Assembly (NCBI GenBank): GCA_009773515.1
Contig: WSXX01000019.1
Span: 1 to 64,000, forward strand
DNA from: Bacteroidota bacterium
Lineage (GTDB): Bacteria; Bacteroidota; Bacteroidia; Bacteroidales; Lentimicrobiaceae
Direction: 5' to 3'
Length of the DNA: 64,000 nt
In this document: positions 27,457 to 37,035 of the stretch, piece after piece
How positions within the stretch are numbered: position 1 is the stretch's first letter
Layout of the letters: each line of letters starts with the position of its first letter
Program-made: the position numbers and the translations under genes
Notes under the pieces: generated by a model
What the model was told of the DNA's origin: nothing
Databases searched by the model: none
What the model saw: only the letters and a program-made list of their open reading frames with translations

Positions 27457-30153
27457 TTAAACCGAGTTAAGAAATTCATATAAGTCTTCATCGGCTTTTA
27501 TATTGAGTTTCTTTCTCAAACGCGATCGGCTTATAAAAGCACTTGATGGAAGAATGTTCAGTATTTCTGCTATTTCCTTCGAATTCAGTCCGATTTTTAA
27601 ATAGGCACATAATCGTAAATCATGAGTAGAAAGACCAGGATAACTGGTCTTTAATTTTTTATAAAACTCCTGATGCAGTTCATCTATCTGAATTTCAAAT
27701 GTATTGACCTCATTATTTATATAGGACTCCAGGATTCGGTTAATTTCATTTACAGTCATTTTTGCCAGAGCAGGTTCCTTTTGAATTCGTTCAAATTTTT
27801 CCTTTAAAGAAATCAATATTCGGTTTTTTTCTTCGTCAACCCTGGATTTGCACGCCAACTCAATGGTTTTGATTCTTAACTGTTGTTTCAGTTTATTAAA
27901 TTCTGCTTTTAACTTATCCTGCTCCAGCATGATGACTTCCTGTCTGTGTTTTTCAGCTTGTTCCCGCAGTGAGAGCTGTTCTTTGATCAAATGTTTTTTC
28001 CGCTGTTTCTTTAATGCTAACTTTTGCAAAGCAAGTAATCCGGAAACAAATAAAATAGTTATTAAAAAGTATGAAAGATATGCATACCACGAATGATACA
28101 AGGGAGCTTTAATGCGAAATGAAACGGAATAAATCTGTGTAACTTCCCCGTTTACCGATGCTTTGACAAAAAGGGTGTATTTCCCTCTTTTCAGATTAAA
28201 AAACTCAAAGGTATTTTTTGAGTTCCATGTGCTCCATTTACCTGATTCTTTGAGTTTATATTGATACAAAACATTGTCGTGGTTCGGAACAATACACTCA
28301 ATTTTCAAATTATTTTGTTTGAATGGTATACTTGCTCCCGGATAAAAAACAGTGCTTTCATGATTACGGCCGAATGCTTCAATCTTTCTTAAACTAATCG
28401 CAATCTTCTCCCGCTTTTTGTCATTGTCAGGCTTCAGGTATTTTAAAGCAAAACCATTGTAAACCGGGTAAAATTTATAATCCTGATGGATAACTTTTGA
28501 TGGATGCATTCCCACTACCAGGTCTTCAATTTCAGGTTGACTGCTGACAGAAACCTTATTGATGAATTTATTTTCTGCTGAGCTAAAGGTGTAATGGAAA
28601 TTATCAGTCAGTACATGCATTCCAGAGTCACTTTTCACAAGGATGGGATTATCACCATCAAATTCCTTGTCTTTGATAATCAAGCGTTCCGTCGGGTAAA
28701 GATTGTCGTCTAAAACTGCTCTGATAACTCCAAAGTTGGGGATGTTAACCCATAAAATATTTTCTTTTTCGATGATGAGCTGATTGCACGATCCGAGTAT
28801 GAGTTCCATCTTTTTTACGAAAGTCCAGCTTTTGCCGGCTTTCCTATAGACTGAAATGCCGTTGTAATTTCCTGTAAGTAAATACTTTTTATAAGGGACT
28901 ATTGTCCAAACACCGGGCGTATTGTTCAGTTTTTGAATGTTGTTTCCATTCATGATAAATAGCCCCCGATCGTGACCAAAAAGAACGGTATTCTCAATTT
29001 CTTCCAAACACCAAACCTGCCCTTCGGTACCCGGAATCAGCTGAAACCTGCTATAATCCGAATCGTTATTCAGATCATTCCATTTGGATTGATACAAACC
29101 CTGATTGGTGCCAAGATAGAAGATTTCATTGTAAAGCAGGGCAGAGGAACCCGTGCCAAAATCTCCTCTGAAATCATAAAAAGTAGTGATTCTTTTTTGG
29201 AGGTCTAAGGCTGTAACTCCATAATCCATGCCCATCCATAGCTTTCCCGAAGGACTATAGTGAAGGCTCAGGATGGTGTTATTTGGCAAGCCCTTGTTTT
29301 TGTTAATCTGATGGATGATTCTTCCATTGATGTCAGTGATATACAAACCTTTAAGAATAGTACCAAAAGCCAGATACTTATCGCCGAGGGTTGTAAAACT
29401 AAAAACCTTTGCTGTCTTTAAATTTTGAGATGCTGCATTATTCAGATAGTTCAGTTTTCCTGCTGAAAAGAGATACAACCCTGAGTTTGTTGTCACCAAA
29501 ACAGTACCTTGCGGATGATGATAAATTCCGGCTATCTCAAAATTCAGATCTGGAGGAAAGGCTAAAACCTGTTTCAGCTCCATGCCGTTAAACAGAAAAA
29601 TTCCAGCCTTATTATCTGCAAAATATAATGAATCACTTACGGTAAAACTTCCTGAGAATTTGGTGGGTGCCGAAATTTTTGTAAAATGCTGGTTTTTGTA
29701 AATATAGATGCTTTGAGAGGATACAAACAATACTTTATCGTCTTGCTTGTAGACGCCCCAGAATTCCTCATTTATTTCGGCAACATCTTCCTGAAAAGGA
29801 TACAATGATGTGTATTCAAAAACCTGATACCTGTTTCTTTTCCATACGCCAAAGTCCAGGTCAGAACCTGTGTAGAGCAGAGAATCATTTATCACCAGCA
29901 ACGACCGGGTAAAACCATCGCTTCCTTTGAAGCTGTTCCAGTTATTTCCATCGAACTCAAGCAAACCCTTGTCGGCGGCCATATAAACCATGCCATTCGG
30001 AGAAGACTGTATATCCCATATCTTGCCTCTATTCTGATATTGAGCAGGTGCGTAATTCTGAAGCAGAGGCATGCCTTTTTCTGAAAACAATTGAGCAAAA
30101 GCTGCCAGTGTTCCAAAAATAAGCGGAAATAGAAAAAATGCCTTTTTATTCAC
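27457..30153 (-). CDS. membrane-anchored sensor-regulator with propeller, Y_Y_Y and LuxR-type HTH (glucan-locus regulator)
   Basis: An 898-residue one-component regulator, probably sensing glucan oligosaccharides in the periplasm. The start is GTG at 30153, which gives a good signal peptide (MNKKAFFLFPLIFGTLAAFAQ). Residues 25-600 are repeats of beta-propeller type (Reg_prop-like: KGLPNNTILSLHYSPSGKLW is one). A Y_Y_Y-type domain follows (about 615-680), then a membrane helix (about 690-711) and a long coiled coil (about 715-790). The C-terminal HTH (about 840-898) is NarL/LuxR-like (LSTHDLRLCAYLKIGLNSKE). There is no histidine kinase or receiver domain, so it is not a classical hybrid two-component system. 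It lies 90 bp past the end of the glucan operon, on the same strand, across a terminator. Confidence 0.85.
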   Translation of the reverse strand: MNKKAFFLFPLIFGTLAAFAQLFSEKGMPLLQNYAPAQYQNRGKIWDIQSSPNGMVYMAADKGLLEFDGNNWNSFKGSDGFTRSLLVINDSLLYTGSDLDFGVWKRNRYQVFEYTSLYPFQEDVAEINEEFWGVYKQDDKVLFVSSQSIYIYKNQHFTKISAPTKFSGSFTVSDSLYFADNKAGIFLFNGMELKQVLAFPPDLNFEIAGIYHHPQGTVLVTTNSGLYLFSAGKLNYLNNAASQNLKTAKVFSFTTLGDKYLAFGTILKGLYITDINGRIIHQINKNKGLPNNTILSLHYSPSGKLWMGMDYGVTALDLQKRITTFYDFRGDFGTGSSALLYNEIFYLGTNQGLYQSKWNDLNNDSDYSRFQLIPGTEGQVWCLEEIENTVLFGHDRGLFIMNGNNIQKLNNTPGVWTIVPYKKYLLTGNYNGISVYRKAGKSWTFVKKMELILGSCNQLIIEKENILWVNIPNFGVIRAVLDDNLYPTERLIIKDKEFDGDNPILVKSDSGMHVLTDNFHYTFSSAENKFINKVSVSSQPEIEDLVVGMHPSKVIHQDYKFYPVYNGFALKYLKPDNDKKREKIAISLRKIEAFGRNHESTVFYPGASIPFKQNNLKIECIVPNHDNVLYQYKLKESGKWSTWNSKNTFEFFNLKRGKYTLFVKASVNGEVTQIYSVSFRIKAPLYHSWYAYLSYFLITILFVSGLLALQKLALKKQRKKHLIKEQLSLREQAEKHRQEVIMLEQDKLKAEFNKLKQQLRIKTIELACKSRVDEEKNRILISLKEKFERIQKEPALAKMTVNEINRILESYINNEVNTFEIQIDELHQEFYKKLKTSYPGLSTHDLRLCAYLKIGLNSKEIAEILNILPSSAFISRSRLRKKLNIKADEDLYEFLNSV

Positions 30154-30189
30154 TTGAATTATGATTTGAAGACCATGACCTGAGCAAGG

Positions 30190-30222
30190 TAAAAAAAAGC
30201 CGCCCTGTTGCAGACGGCTTAA
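30190..30222 (-). terminator. terminator closing the glucan operon
   Basis: On the minus strand AAGCCG (from 30220 to 30215) pairs with CGGCTT (30202-30197), followed by eight T residues. It lies about 20 bp past the stop of the gene at 30243 and before the regulator gene, so the regulator is likely expressed separately. Confidence 0.85.
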
Positions 30223-30242
30223 AGGTAAGAAAAATCACAAAC

Positions 30243-32057
30243 CTATTTTACTATAAGTTTTTGCGTTTGAATTTCACCGTTTTTGGTGTAAATCCTTAAA
30301 ACGTAAATTCCCTTAATTAGTCTTTCAGTATCAACAACAGAGGTGTTTGCCGAAGTCATTAATCTGCCGCTCATATCGAGCAATTCAAATTGCCTTACAT
30401 CTGCACCCAGATTAATCTGTTGCCCGGCTTTTACAGGATTTGGATAAACTAAAATGCGATTTGAGGGTTTGAGATCATTGGTGCTCAACAGTTGGTTAAA
30501 TGTTATATTATCGAAATAAACAACATTGTCCTGTGTTCTGCCTGCCAGATAAAAGTCAGGGTAGATTACGATCTGGTCGTACATTCCCTCTGAAGCGGGC
30601 GGATTCGGATATCCTGAAAAATCAAACATAAGCTCTTCCCACTGATTGATCAGGGTGTTGGCTACTTTAAGTTCCGGTTGCGCCCAGCCACTGGCTGCCA
30701 CCAACTTAATCCCGACATCGCTGATCACGGGTTTCCAGACCTTGATTTTTACAGTTGAATTGGTTGCGTTGAGCACAAAAGGTCCAAGGTCATCGTCACC
30801 ATGCGCTGATTCAACGCCAGCCCAAGGTTTTCCTGCCTGCAAAGCCGTAAATTTGGCTACCGTTGCTGACAAGTTGATGCCGGAGATATCCGGGTTTGGA
30901 ATAACTTCCAGGGGTGGATTGGTATTGTTCTCAAACACAGTCCATGTCCAGTCGGCTCCATAGCCACCTGTTTCAAAATCAATCGGGTTTCTTGGGGTAC
31001 CCCCAACCACGCCACCTCCGGTATAGAAGTATATATTATCCAGGTAAATGGCTTGAGAACTGTTGCCTCCGTCAAATTTGAGCTGAATAACATCAGCAAG
31101 GTCAACACCGGCAAAGGCAGTCAACGGAATGTCATAGCTTACCCACTGATTGGGCGTAATCTGCAAAGCATATGGCGTTTCAACCGGGCCCGTGCTGATC
31201 AGGGAGATATTTACCGCTGTGGCATCAGCTGTCCACATATCCAGATGCAAAGTCTCCATTCCATTCACATTCAGTGCTGAGGCAAATTGAGTTCCCTGGT
31301 AGTTGAAGTTGGCATAAAGCATGGTTTCGTTGTTTTGAATAAGTGGGAAACTAACAACGGTTGTTTGCTCCCAGTTGGGATTGAAATCAGTGCCCGGCAC
31401 ATCGGTATAAGCATCGCTGAAAACAGAAATCACATCACCTGGATCGCGAACCGGAGGCGTGGGAGCCGCTGTGGCTGGCTCCCCGGGAGTTGATCCGGTC
31501 TGGTTGAAAGTGATGTTGTCGAAATAGATAATGTTGGTTTGGGTTCTTCCTGACAGATTAAAGTCAGGGAAGATCACTATCTGGTCATACATTCCCTCTG
31601 AAGCGGGCGGATTGGGATAGGCTGAGAAATTAAAAGTAAGCTCTTCCCATTGATTGATGAGGGTGTTGGCTACTTTAATTTCTGGTTGCGCCCAGCCGGT
31701 AGCTGCTACCAGTTTAACTCCCACATCACTTATAACAGACTTCCACACCATAATTTTTATGGTAGAATTTGTGGCGTTCAGCACAAATGGCCCAAGGTCG
31801 GTTGTGCCGTGAGCTGATTCACATCCGGCCCAGGGATTTCCGGTTTGTAATGCTGTGAATTTAGCCACAGTGGCTGAAGTGTTTCCACCAGATTGATCGG
31901 GATTTGGAATAATTTCAAGAGGAGGATTGCTGTCGTTCTCAAAAACGGTCCATGTCCAGTCTGCTCCGAATCCACCTGATTCAAAATCAATTGGATTGTT
32001 TTGAGCAAAACTTACTGATGCAATAAGCATCAATAAAATAGTCGTAATTTTTTTCAT
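30243..32057 (-). CDS. T9SS-secreted glucan-binding-type protein with duplicated modules
   Basis: A 604-residue protein with a signal peptide (1-19, ASVSFAQ). Module A (about 21-186) is repeated almost unchanged at 357-522; both contain ADWTWTVFEN, ATNSTxKIxVWK and NTLINQWEEL. Between them is module B (about 205-346, ISVFSDAYTDVPGTDFNPNW to IYLDNIYFY). Module B also occurs twice in the lipoprotein at 44085. Both modules look like beta-sandwich carbohydrate-binding domains. A T9SS sorting domain (ILVYPNPVKAGQ to KLIVK) directs it outside. No catalytic residues were identified, so the likely job is capture of glucan at the surface or in the medium. It is last in the operon, after a 114-bp gap that could hold a secondary promoter, and is followed by a terminator. 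Confidence 0.8.
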   Translation of the reverse strand: MKKITTILLMLIASVSFAQNNPIDFESGGFGADWTWTVFENDSNPPLEIIPNPDQSGGNTSATVAKFTALQTGNPWAGCESAHGTTDLGPFVLNATNSTIKIMVWKSVISDVGVKLVAATGWAQPEIKVANTLINQWEELTFNFSAYPNPPASEGMYDQIVIFPDFNLSGRTQTNIIYFDNITFNQTGSTPGEPATAAPTPPVRDPGDVISVFSDAYTDVPGTDFNPNWEQTTVVSFPLIQNNETMLYANFNYQGTQFASALNVNGMETLHLDMWTADATAVNISLISTGPVETPYALQITPNQWVSYDIPLTAFAGVDLADVIQLKFDGGNSSQAIYLDNIYFYTGGGVVGGTPRNPIDFETGGYGADWTWTVFENNTNPPLEVIPNPDISGINLSATVAKFTALQAGKPWAGVESAHGDDDLGPFVLNATNSTVKIKVWKPVISDVGIKLVAASGWAQPELKVANTLINQWEELMFDFSGYPNPPASEGMYDQIVIYPDFYLAGRTQDNVVYFDNITFNQLLSTNDLKPSNRILVYPNPVKAGQQINLGADVRQFELLDMSGRLMTSANTSVVDTERLIKGIYVLRIYTKNGEIQTQKLIVK

Positions 32058-32171
32058 GATTTATTGGGTTGATGGTTAAAAAAAATGATTTACATTAATT
32101 CAATTGCTTATTCCAGTGAATTAGAAATGCTGTTAAGTAATTAGATATTAAATAATTGTATTTCATTCTGG

Positions 32172-33098
32172 TTAAAGAAAATTTTTCACTGCCATTTTGG
32201 GAGTTCTGTCTATTTTGAATAACCCCCAGTGTTTTTCGGGTTCCAAAGGTTCGGGTGAGCCTTTCCAGGATTCATCAAATGCTTCGAAAAAGAAAGCAAG
32301 AATATTTTCTTTTTCTACCCATTCCATTAGGGCTTCAAAATAAATTTTCTGGTAGGCTTCATTGGCATTTACCGGGTTTATACCCCGCCCGTTGGAATTG
32401 GTTGCCCATCCTGCTTCAGTTATGACAACCGGCTTGCCGGGATATTTTTGAGCTACATCGTAATAGTTTGCCTTTGTATGCTCCAGAGCCTGATCAATAT
32501 GCTTGTATTCCCATACCGGATAGGTATGAATGGAAATAAAATCCACTTCATTTATTAATGCCTCCATTTTAAACAGCCAGGGAACATAATTTTCACAAAA
32601 TGTAACCGGTTGTCTGATGCGCTGTTTGGCAATTTTTACATATTCAGCAACTTTACCCACAGGCACATAATGATCTGTCCAGTCTACACAAGCCTCATTT
32701 CCAACAGATACCGAAAAAATGATTTCAGGGTAATGGTTTGCAAGTTCAGCAAGCTTATGTATCTTGATTAAGTTACTTTGACAGTTTTTATCAAGCTGTT
32801 CTTCTGAATAAACACCCCCGTTCCATGGGCAGTTGAAGTTATTCATTTCGGCTTCGATATAAGCGCCAAGCATAACCTTAAAGTCCAGTTTTTCACGGGT
32901 AATCACATCAAGCACAAGTTCAGCATGCCGATCGCAATCAAACAGCCGCAGGTATTTCCAATGGTTTTTGAGAAGCAGAAGATCTTCCTTTATTTCCTCA
33001 TAATCAGGATAAAGACCTCCGGGTTTTTGACCTTCCCTGAAGCCGGAATAGCAGATGGCTTTTCCGGGAATTATTCCAAGTTTTTTAAATGTGTCCAT
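32172..33098 (-). CDS. cytoplasmic GH17-type beta-1,3-glucanase/transglycosidase (second of a pair)
   Basis: A 308-residue TIM-barrel enzyme resembling GH17. The start was set at ATG 33098; an upstream TTG at 33104 is less likely. The acid/base Glu135 lies in VSVGNEACVDW and the nucleophile Glu228 in VVITEAGW. SIHTYPVW and FFEAFDESWKG are further family-like phrases. There is no signal peptide, so it should act in the cytoplasm on imported beta-1,3-linked oligosaccharides, as hydrolase or transglycosidase. The start overlaps the stop of the upstream GH17 gene by 14 nt. Relation to the two other GH17 proteins in the locus is clear from shared motifs, but identity is moderate. Exact specificity is not inferable. 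Confidence 0.85.
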   Translation of the reverse strand: MDTFKKLGIIPGKAICYSGFREGQKPGGLYPDYEEIKEDLLLLKNHWKYLRLFDCDRHAELVLDVITREKLDFKVMLGAYIEAEMNNFNCPWNGGVYSEEQLDKNCQSNLIKIHKLAELANHYPEIIFSVSVGNEACVDWTDHYVPVGKVAEYVKIAKQRIRQPVTFCENYVPWLFKMEALINEVDFISIHTYPVWEYKHIDQALEHTKANYYDVAQKYPGKPVVITEAGWATNSNGRGINPVNANEAYQKIYFEALMEWVEKENILAFFFEAFDESWKGSPEPLEPEKHWGLFKIDRTPKMAVKNFL

Positions 33099-34005
33099 CA
33101 ACAAATTTCAATTTTTCAGACTTATCCCAAATACCCCAATGGGCACCAACATCACCTTCCGGACCAACTTTCCAGGATTCATCAAAAGAGGCGAAATAGA
33201 AAACTTCAATATTTTCATCTATTGCCCACAGGTTGGTGTTGATAAAATACTTTATGGCATTAAGATTCGAAGGTTGTGCTCCTTCCAATGCCTGCCCCTG
33301 ACTTGGCCAGCCTGTTTCGGTGATGATGACTTTTTTGCCATTGCCCGCCATCAATGCCTGATGATACATTTCTTGTATGTGCTCAAATGAATCATTAAAA
33401 CTTGTTCCTTCCCAAAAAGGATAGCAGTTACAGAAAATCACATCACAAGCTTCGGTTATTGCCGGCCTTTGCACGAATTCATAGTATGCATCAACATAGC
33501 CGACAGGTACATCCGGGATTTCTTTTTTCACATGTTTAATGATATCCAGAAGTTGATTTTCGGTTAAATCTTTCCTGTAAAGCACTTCGTTGCCCACTGC
33601 TGCATAATCAACGTATCCATCTTTGGCCAGTTGAATCAGATTCTCAATTTCCTGAAGGTTTTTTTGTTCATCAGTCCCTAACCAGGCTCCGACCAGAGTT
33701 TTCATGCCGAATTCCTTCGCTATTTTTGGAACCAGCTCATTCCCTTCGATACAGGAAAAAGATCGCACCGAATTGGTATAAGGTTTAAGGATTTGCATTC
33801 TTCTTCTTACCTGAGCTTCAGAAATCTGGGTTCCTGGTTTTTGGCCATCTTCATAAATGCTGAAGCAGAATCCACTTACGCCACCGTGTAAAACTTCCAG
33901 AAACAAACTCCTGATATCCTCAACAGACTTGTCATCGTACAACAATTCTTTGCGGATGCTTTCCGGCCGCTTGTATTTCAGTAATCTTTCTTTTCTAAAT
34001 GACAT
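33085..34005 (-). CDS. cytoplasmic GH17-type beta-1,3-glucanase/transglycosidase (first of a pair)
   Basis: A 306-residue GH17-like TIM barrel without signal peptide. Acid/base is Glu140 in YAAVGNEVLYR, nucleophile Glu230 in VIITETGWPSQGQ; both phrases are close to the plant/fungal GH17 signatures. FYFASFDESWKVGPEGD near the C-terminus matches its neighbours. It overlaps the next gene by 14 nt and follows the GPH transporter by 47 bp. The likely substrate is imported beta-1,3-glucan oligosaccharide. Two cytoplasmic GH17 proteins beside a phosphorylase could tune oligosaccharide length for phosphorolysis; that is inference. Confidence 0.87.
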   Translation of the reverse strand: MSFRKERLLKYKRPESIRKELLYDDKSVEDIRSLFLEVLHGGVSGFCFSIYEDGQKPGTQISEAQVRRRMQILKPYTNSVRSFSCIEGNELVPKIAKEFGMKTLVGAWLGTDEQKNLQEIENLIQLAKDGYVDYAAVGNEVLYRKDLTENQLLDIIKHVKKEIPDVPVGYVDAYYEFVQRPAITEACDVIFCNCYPFWEGTSFNDSFEHIQEMYHQALMAGNGKKVIITETGWPSQGQALEGAQPSNLNAIKYFINTNLWAIDENIEVFYFASFDESWKVGPEGDVGAHWGIWDKSEKLKFVDGHI

Positions 34006-34052
34006 ATTTTCAGTTTGTTAGATTTAATATCAATTCAAATATTCACAGTTGG

Positions 34053-35483
34053 TTATAACTCACCCCTTCGGCTAACCAACTCATCCTTGATTTCTCTGGC
34101 TTTTGTTTCGGTGAGGTCATAGCCCCACATTACCCAAATTGCAAGTGCAGCCGTAATGGCCGGAATCAGAATGTCGGCAAGCCTGAGATTGGTGATGGTT
34201 TCGGCTGTTTGTATGCTGGCGTTCTGATCAAAACCAACCAGTTTCAGCACCAGTCCGCCCAATACCAGAGCCAATCCCTGTCCCAGTTTTACCATCCACC
34301 AGTAAATGGCACCGAAAGTACCTTCTTTCCTGGGCATACCGTTGTTCAGCTCATCCAGATCACACACATCGGCGGTCATGCTCATCATGAGGGTGAATAA
34401 GCCTCCGATACCAAATACCATAAACGGGATTGGCATAAAAACCATCCAGGGATTTTCAGGATTGAAGCCCCACCATTTAAGTGCATATCCCACAATAGAA
34501 ATAAGCGTTGCAATTAAAAAAGCTTTTCTCTTGCCCCAACGATTTGACATCCATGTAATTATCGGTATAATTAACACAGCAGTTGTGAGGGCGCTGATTG
34601 TTGAAAACCAGGCGGGCCATGTTCCGGCATCACCATAGTTGCCATTGAACATGTAGAACACCATGATAAAATAACTAAAAGATGCAACCATTTGAAAACC
34701 ATTAAATACCAGAAAGGTAGCAGCGCAAAGCCTGACAAATGTTGTATTTTTAAAAATCAGCACCATATTACGGATCAGGCTTTTGAAATTCCTGGCGATA
34801 TTCTTTATCGTCAGATCGTCTCTGTTGGTCAGGTTGGTCTGGTCTATCTCTTTACAGAATAATGCAGGTAGAATACCCAGCAACATACAGGCAGCCCCCA
34901 CAATAATGGAAAGTCTTCTGACGCCGATAGCCTGTGTTTCAAAGATTTCAGGATCGGCAATAATAACCCAGAACCACGGAACGATCATCCAGGCGACTTG
35001 TCCGACAGTTTGAGAAAACCCCATAAGTCTTGTGCGTTCATTATAATCAGAAGTCATTTCATATCCTAAGCCGATCAGTGGTGTTGAAAACATGGTATTT
35101 CCAAGCAGATAAATCATTGAAAAAATCAGGAAATACCAAAAATTGTACATCTGGGAATTTTCAGGATTCAGTTGCCACAAAACCGCGAATAAAATGCCGC
35201 TTAAGATAGCTCCGATAAAAATATAGGGTTTCCGGCGGCCGTATTTTGATTTTGTATTGTCAGAAATATAGCCCATTATCGGGTCGGTGATGGCATCAAA
35301 GAAGCGCGGCAGTCCACCCAGCAAACCAGCCAGAAAAGGGTCCATGCCAAACGCAGTTAACAAGAAGAAAGCAAATACTCCCAGTGATCCCGGCAATAGA
35401 TTGTTGACCAGATTGCCTGCACCAAAGGCGACCTTCTCTCTTAATGGTACCCTGTCTTTCGAAACTGTTTTTGCAGATGTCAT
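34053..35483 (-). CDS. GPH/MelB-type sugar cation symporter (1)
   Basis: Inner-membrane carrier of the major facilitator superfamily, glycoside-pentoside-hexuronide:cation symporter (MelB) type. The start was set at ATG 35483, since the upstream in-frame codon at 35501 is TTG. About 12 hydrophobic segments are visible. The family motif after helix 2 reads RFFDAITDPIMGYISDNTKS with YGRRKPY. A second half-repeat shows MTADVCDLDELNNGMPRKEG. The likely cargo is beta-glucan oligosaccharides released in the periplasm. It is preceded by the GH30 gene (25 bp) and followed by a GH17 gene. A second paralogous carrier in the same operon (38361) suggests different chain lengths or linkages. Confidence 0.88.
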   Translation of the reverse strand: MTSAKTVSKDRVPLREKVAFGAGNLVNNLLPGSLGVFAFFLLTAFGMDPFLAGLLGGLPRFFDAITDPIMGYISDNTKSKYGRRKPYIFIGAILSGILFAVLWQLNPENSQMYNFWYFLIFSMIYLLGNTMFSTPLIGLGYEMTSDYNERTRLMGFSQTVGQVAWMIVPWFWVIIADPEIFETQAIGVRRLSIIVGAACMLLGILPALFCKEIDQTNLTNRDDLTIKNIARNFKSLIRNMVLIFKNTTFVRLCAATFLVFNGFQMVASFSYFIMVFYMFNGNYGDAGTWPAWFSTISALTTAVLIIPIITWMSNRWGKRKAFLIATLISIVGYALKWWGFNPENPWMVFMPIPFMVFGIGGLFTLMMSMTADVCDLDELNNGMPRKEGTFGAIYWWMVKLGQGLALVLGGLVLKLVGFDQNASIQTAETITNLRLADILIPAITAALAIWVMWGYDLTETKAREIKDELVSRRGEL

Positions 35484-35508
35484 AGTGTTTGTTTTATGCA
35501 ATGGTTCA

Positions 35509-37020
35509 TTATTGATTATTTGCGATAGCTTTGTTTAACAGGATTGTTTGAATTGCCTGTGCACTGATACTGATGTCAGTGACTTTTCCGTTCAGCATCA
35601 GCTGCATACCTGCAGGCTTTGCAGAAGGATTAAAGACAACAACTGCAATGCTTCCATCCGGATTCCGGGCTGCTGTTACCATCAGGTCTGCTGAAGTATG
35701 CTGTACTCCGATTCTGATAGCGCCCGGCCTGATAAACCTGCTGAAATGAGCAAGGGTATAGTACAATGGCGTGAAATAAATTTCATCCTGTTCAGGATCA
35801 ACAATAACGGGAGCAACACACCAGTTCTTTGCCCAGTTTGGCCCTCCCTGCCTGTCAAGAACCATATTCCAGTCCACCCAGCCATCTACCCCATTGTTGA
35901 GGCATCCGATGATATCGCGTGCATAGCGGTAAACAGGAACATATTTCGGGTGAAGGTATTTCTGGTCTTCGGGCGCCCAGGTCCAGCCCCAGTCGGTGGC
36001 TTCTTCTGACCAGTACCATGCGTCGTCCTTCCACCTTGGCACCTGTGCATCCACGCAGGCTTCTGTGTTAATGAGGTGCTTTCCGGGAGCTTTATTCACA
36101 ACATATTGCAAAGCTTCCGGAAAATATTCATAGGTGCTTGTATACCAGTGAACAGCGGTGCCATCGAAATAATCCTTAGCCACTTCGTCTCCGAACATAA
36201 CATCCGCCCATTTCTTCAACTCTTCATCGCGATTCTGGTCAAATCCCAGAATTTTAACATCAGGCCACCCGGATTTCAATTTGGGGCCTAAATGGTTTTT
36301 AACAAATTCATTCATTTCTTCCGGTGTGAAAAGCATGCTTTCCCAGTTGCTGTCGTTGCCAAGGGGTTCGTTTTCAACCGTAAATCCCCAGATATCAATG
36401 CCTTCAGCTCGGTACGCGTCCAGATACTTTGAGAAGAACAACGCCCAGGTATCATAATACGCCGGCAACAGCTTTCCGCCACGCCAGTCGTTGTTGTCTT
36501 TCATCCAGGGTGGCGCTGTCCATGGAGATGAAATAATTTTAAAACCATCCTTTGAAATGGCTTTTGCATCTTTGATCATGGGAATGATATCATCCATATC
36601 TTCCTTTACGGAGAAATGCGCCAGTTCCAAATCTCCTTCCACGGGGGCATAAGAATAGTTGCCCAGTGAAAAATCGCAGGAATTCATGTGGGTGCGCGTA
36701 AGGGAATATCTGGCACCCGATTCACCAAAATATGCTTCCAGAATTTTGTCACGGTTTTTTTTGCTCACCCGGTTGAGCAGGTAAGCAGAAGCTTCGGTAA
36801 AAGATCCTCCGAATCCGGTAATTTGCTGAAATTTTTCATCGGGCAAAATGGAAATTTCAACCTTTGAATCAGCAGCCTGAAATTCAGATATCCTGGCTAG
36901 TTGATTACCGCTTGCGGATGTCTCAAAGACTTCAACCTCCATTTTTTTCGAATTTGTACAACTACTCATCAGCGTGATTGTGAGAAGAAAATTGATCAGA
37001 TATTTTACAATTGCCTTCAT
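35509..37020 (-). CDS. GH30 lipoprotein, beta-1,6-glucanase/beta-glucosidase type
   Basis: A 503-residue enzyme with a lipoprotein signal (lipobox LMSS-Cys21). The GH30 (beta/alpha)8 barrel plus side beta-domain shows FGGSFTEASAYL, SPWTAPPWMKDN, acid/base Glu218 in TVENEPLGN and nucleophile Glu320 in LINTEACVD. In laminarin loci GH30 enzymes remove beta-1,6 glucose branches, which would let GH16, GH17 and the phosphorylase work on the linear chain. After Cys21 the residues are TNSKK, lacking an acidic surface-export signal, so a periplasmic inner-leaflet location is favoured. It lies 15 bp after the GH17 lipoprotein gene. Exact specificity (glucanase or glucosylceramidase-like) is not certain. 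Confidence 0.9.
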   Translation of the reverse strand: MKAIVKYLINFLLTITLMSSCTNSKKMEVEVFETSASGNQLARISEFQAADSKVEISILPDEKFQQITGFGGSFTEASAYLLNRVSKKNRDKILEAYFGESGARYSLTRTHMNSCDFSLGNYSYAPVEGDLELAHFSVKEDMDDIIPMIKDAKAISKDGFKIISSPWTAPPWMKDNNDWRGGKLLPAYYDTWALFFSKYLDAYRAEGIDIWGFTVENEPLGNDSNWESMLFTPEEMNEFVKNHLGPKLKSGWPDVKILGFDQNRDEELKKWADVMFGDEVAKDYFDGTAVHWYTSTYEYFPEALQYVVNKAPGKHLINTEACVDAQVPRWKDDAWYWSEEATDWGWTWAPEDQKYLHPKYVPVYRYARDIIGCLNNGVDGWVDWNMVLDRQGGPNWAKNWCVAPVIVDPEQDEIYFTPLYYTLAHFSRFIRPGAIRIGVQHTSADLMVTAARNPDGSIAVVVFNPSAKPAGMQLMLNGKVTDISISAQAIQTILLNKAIANNQ

Positions 37021-37035
37021 GAAATTGATTTTTGT

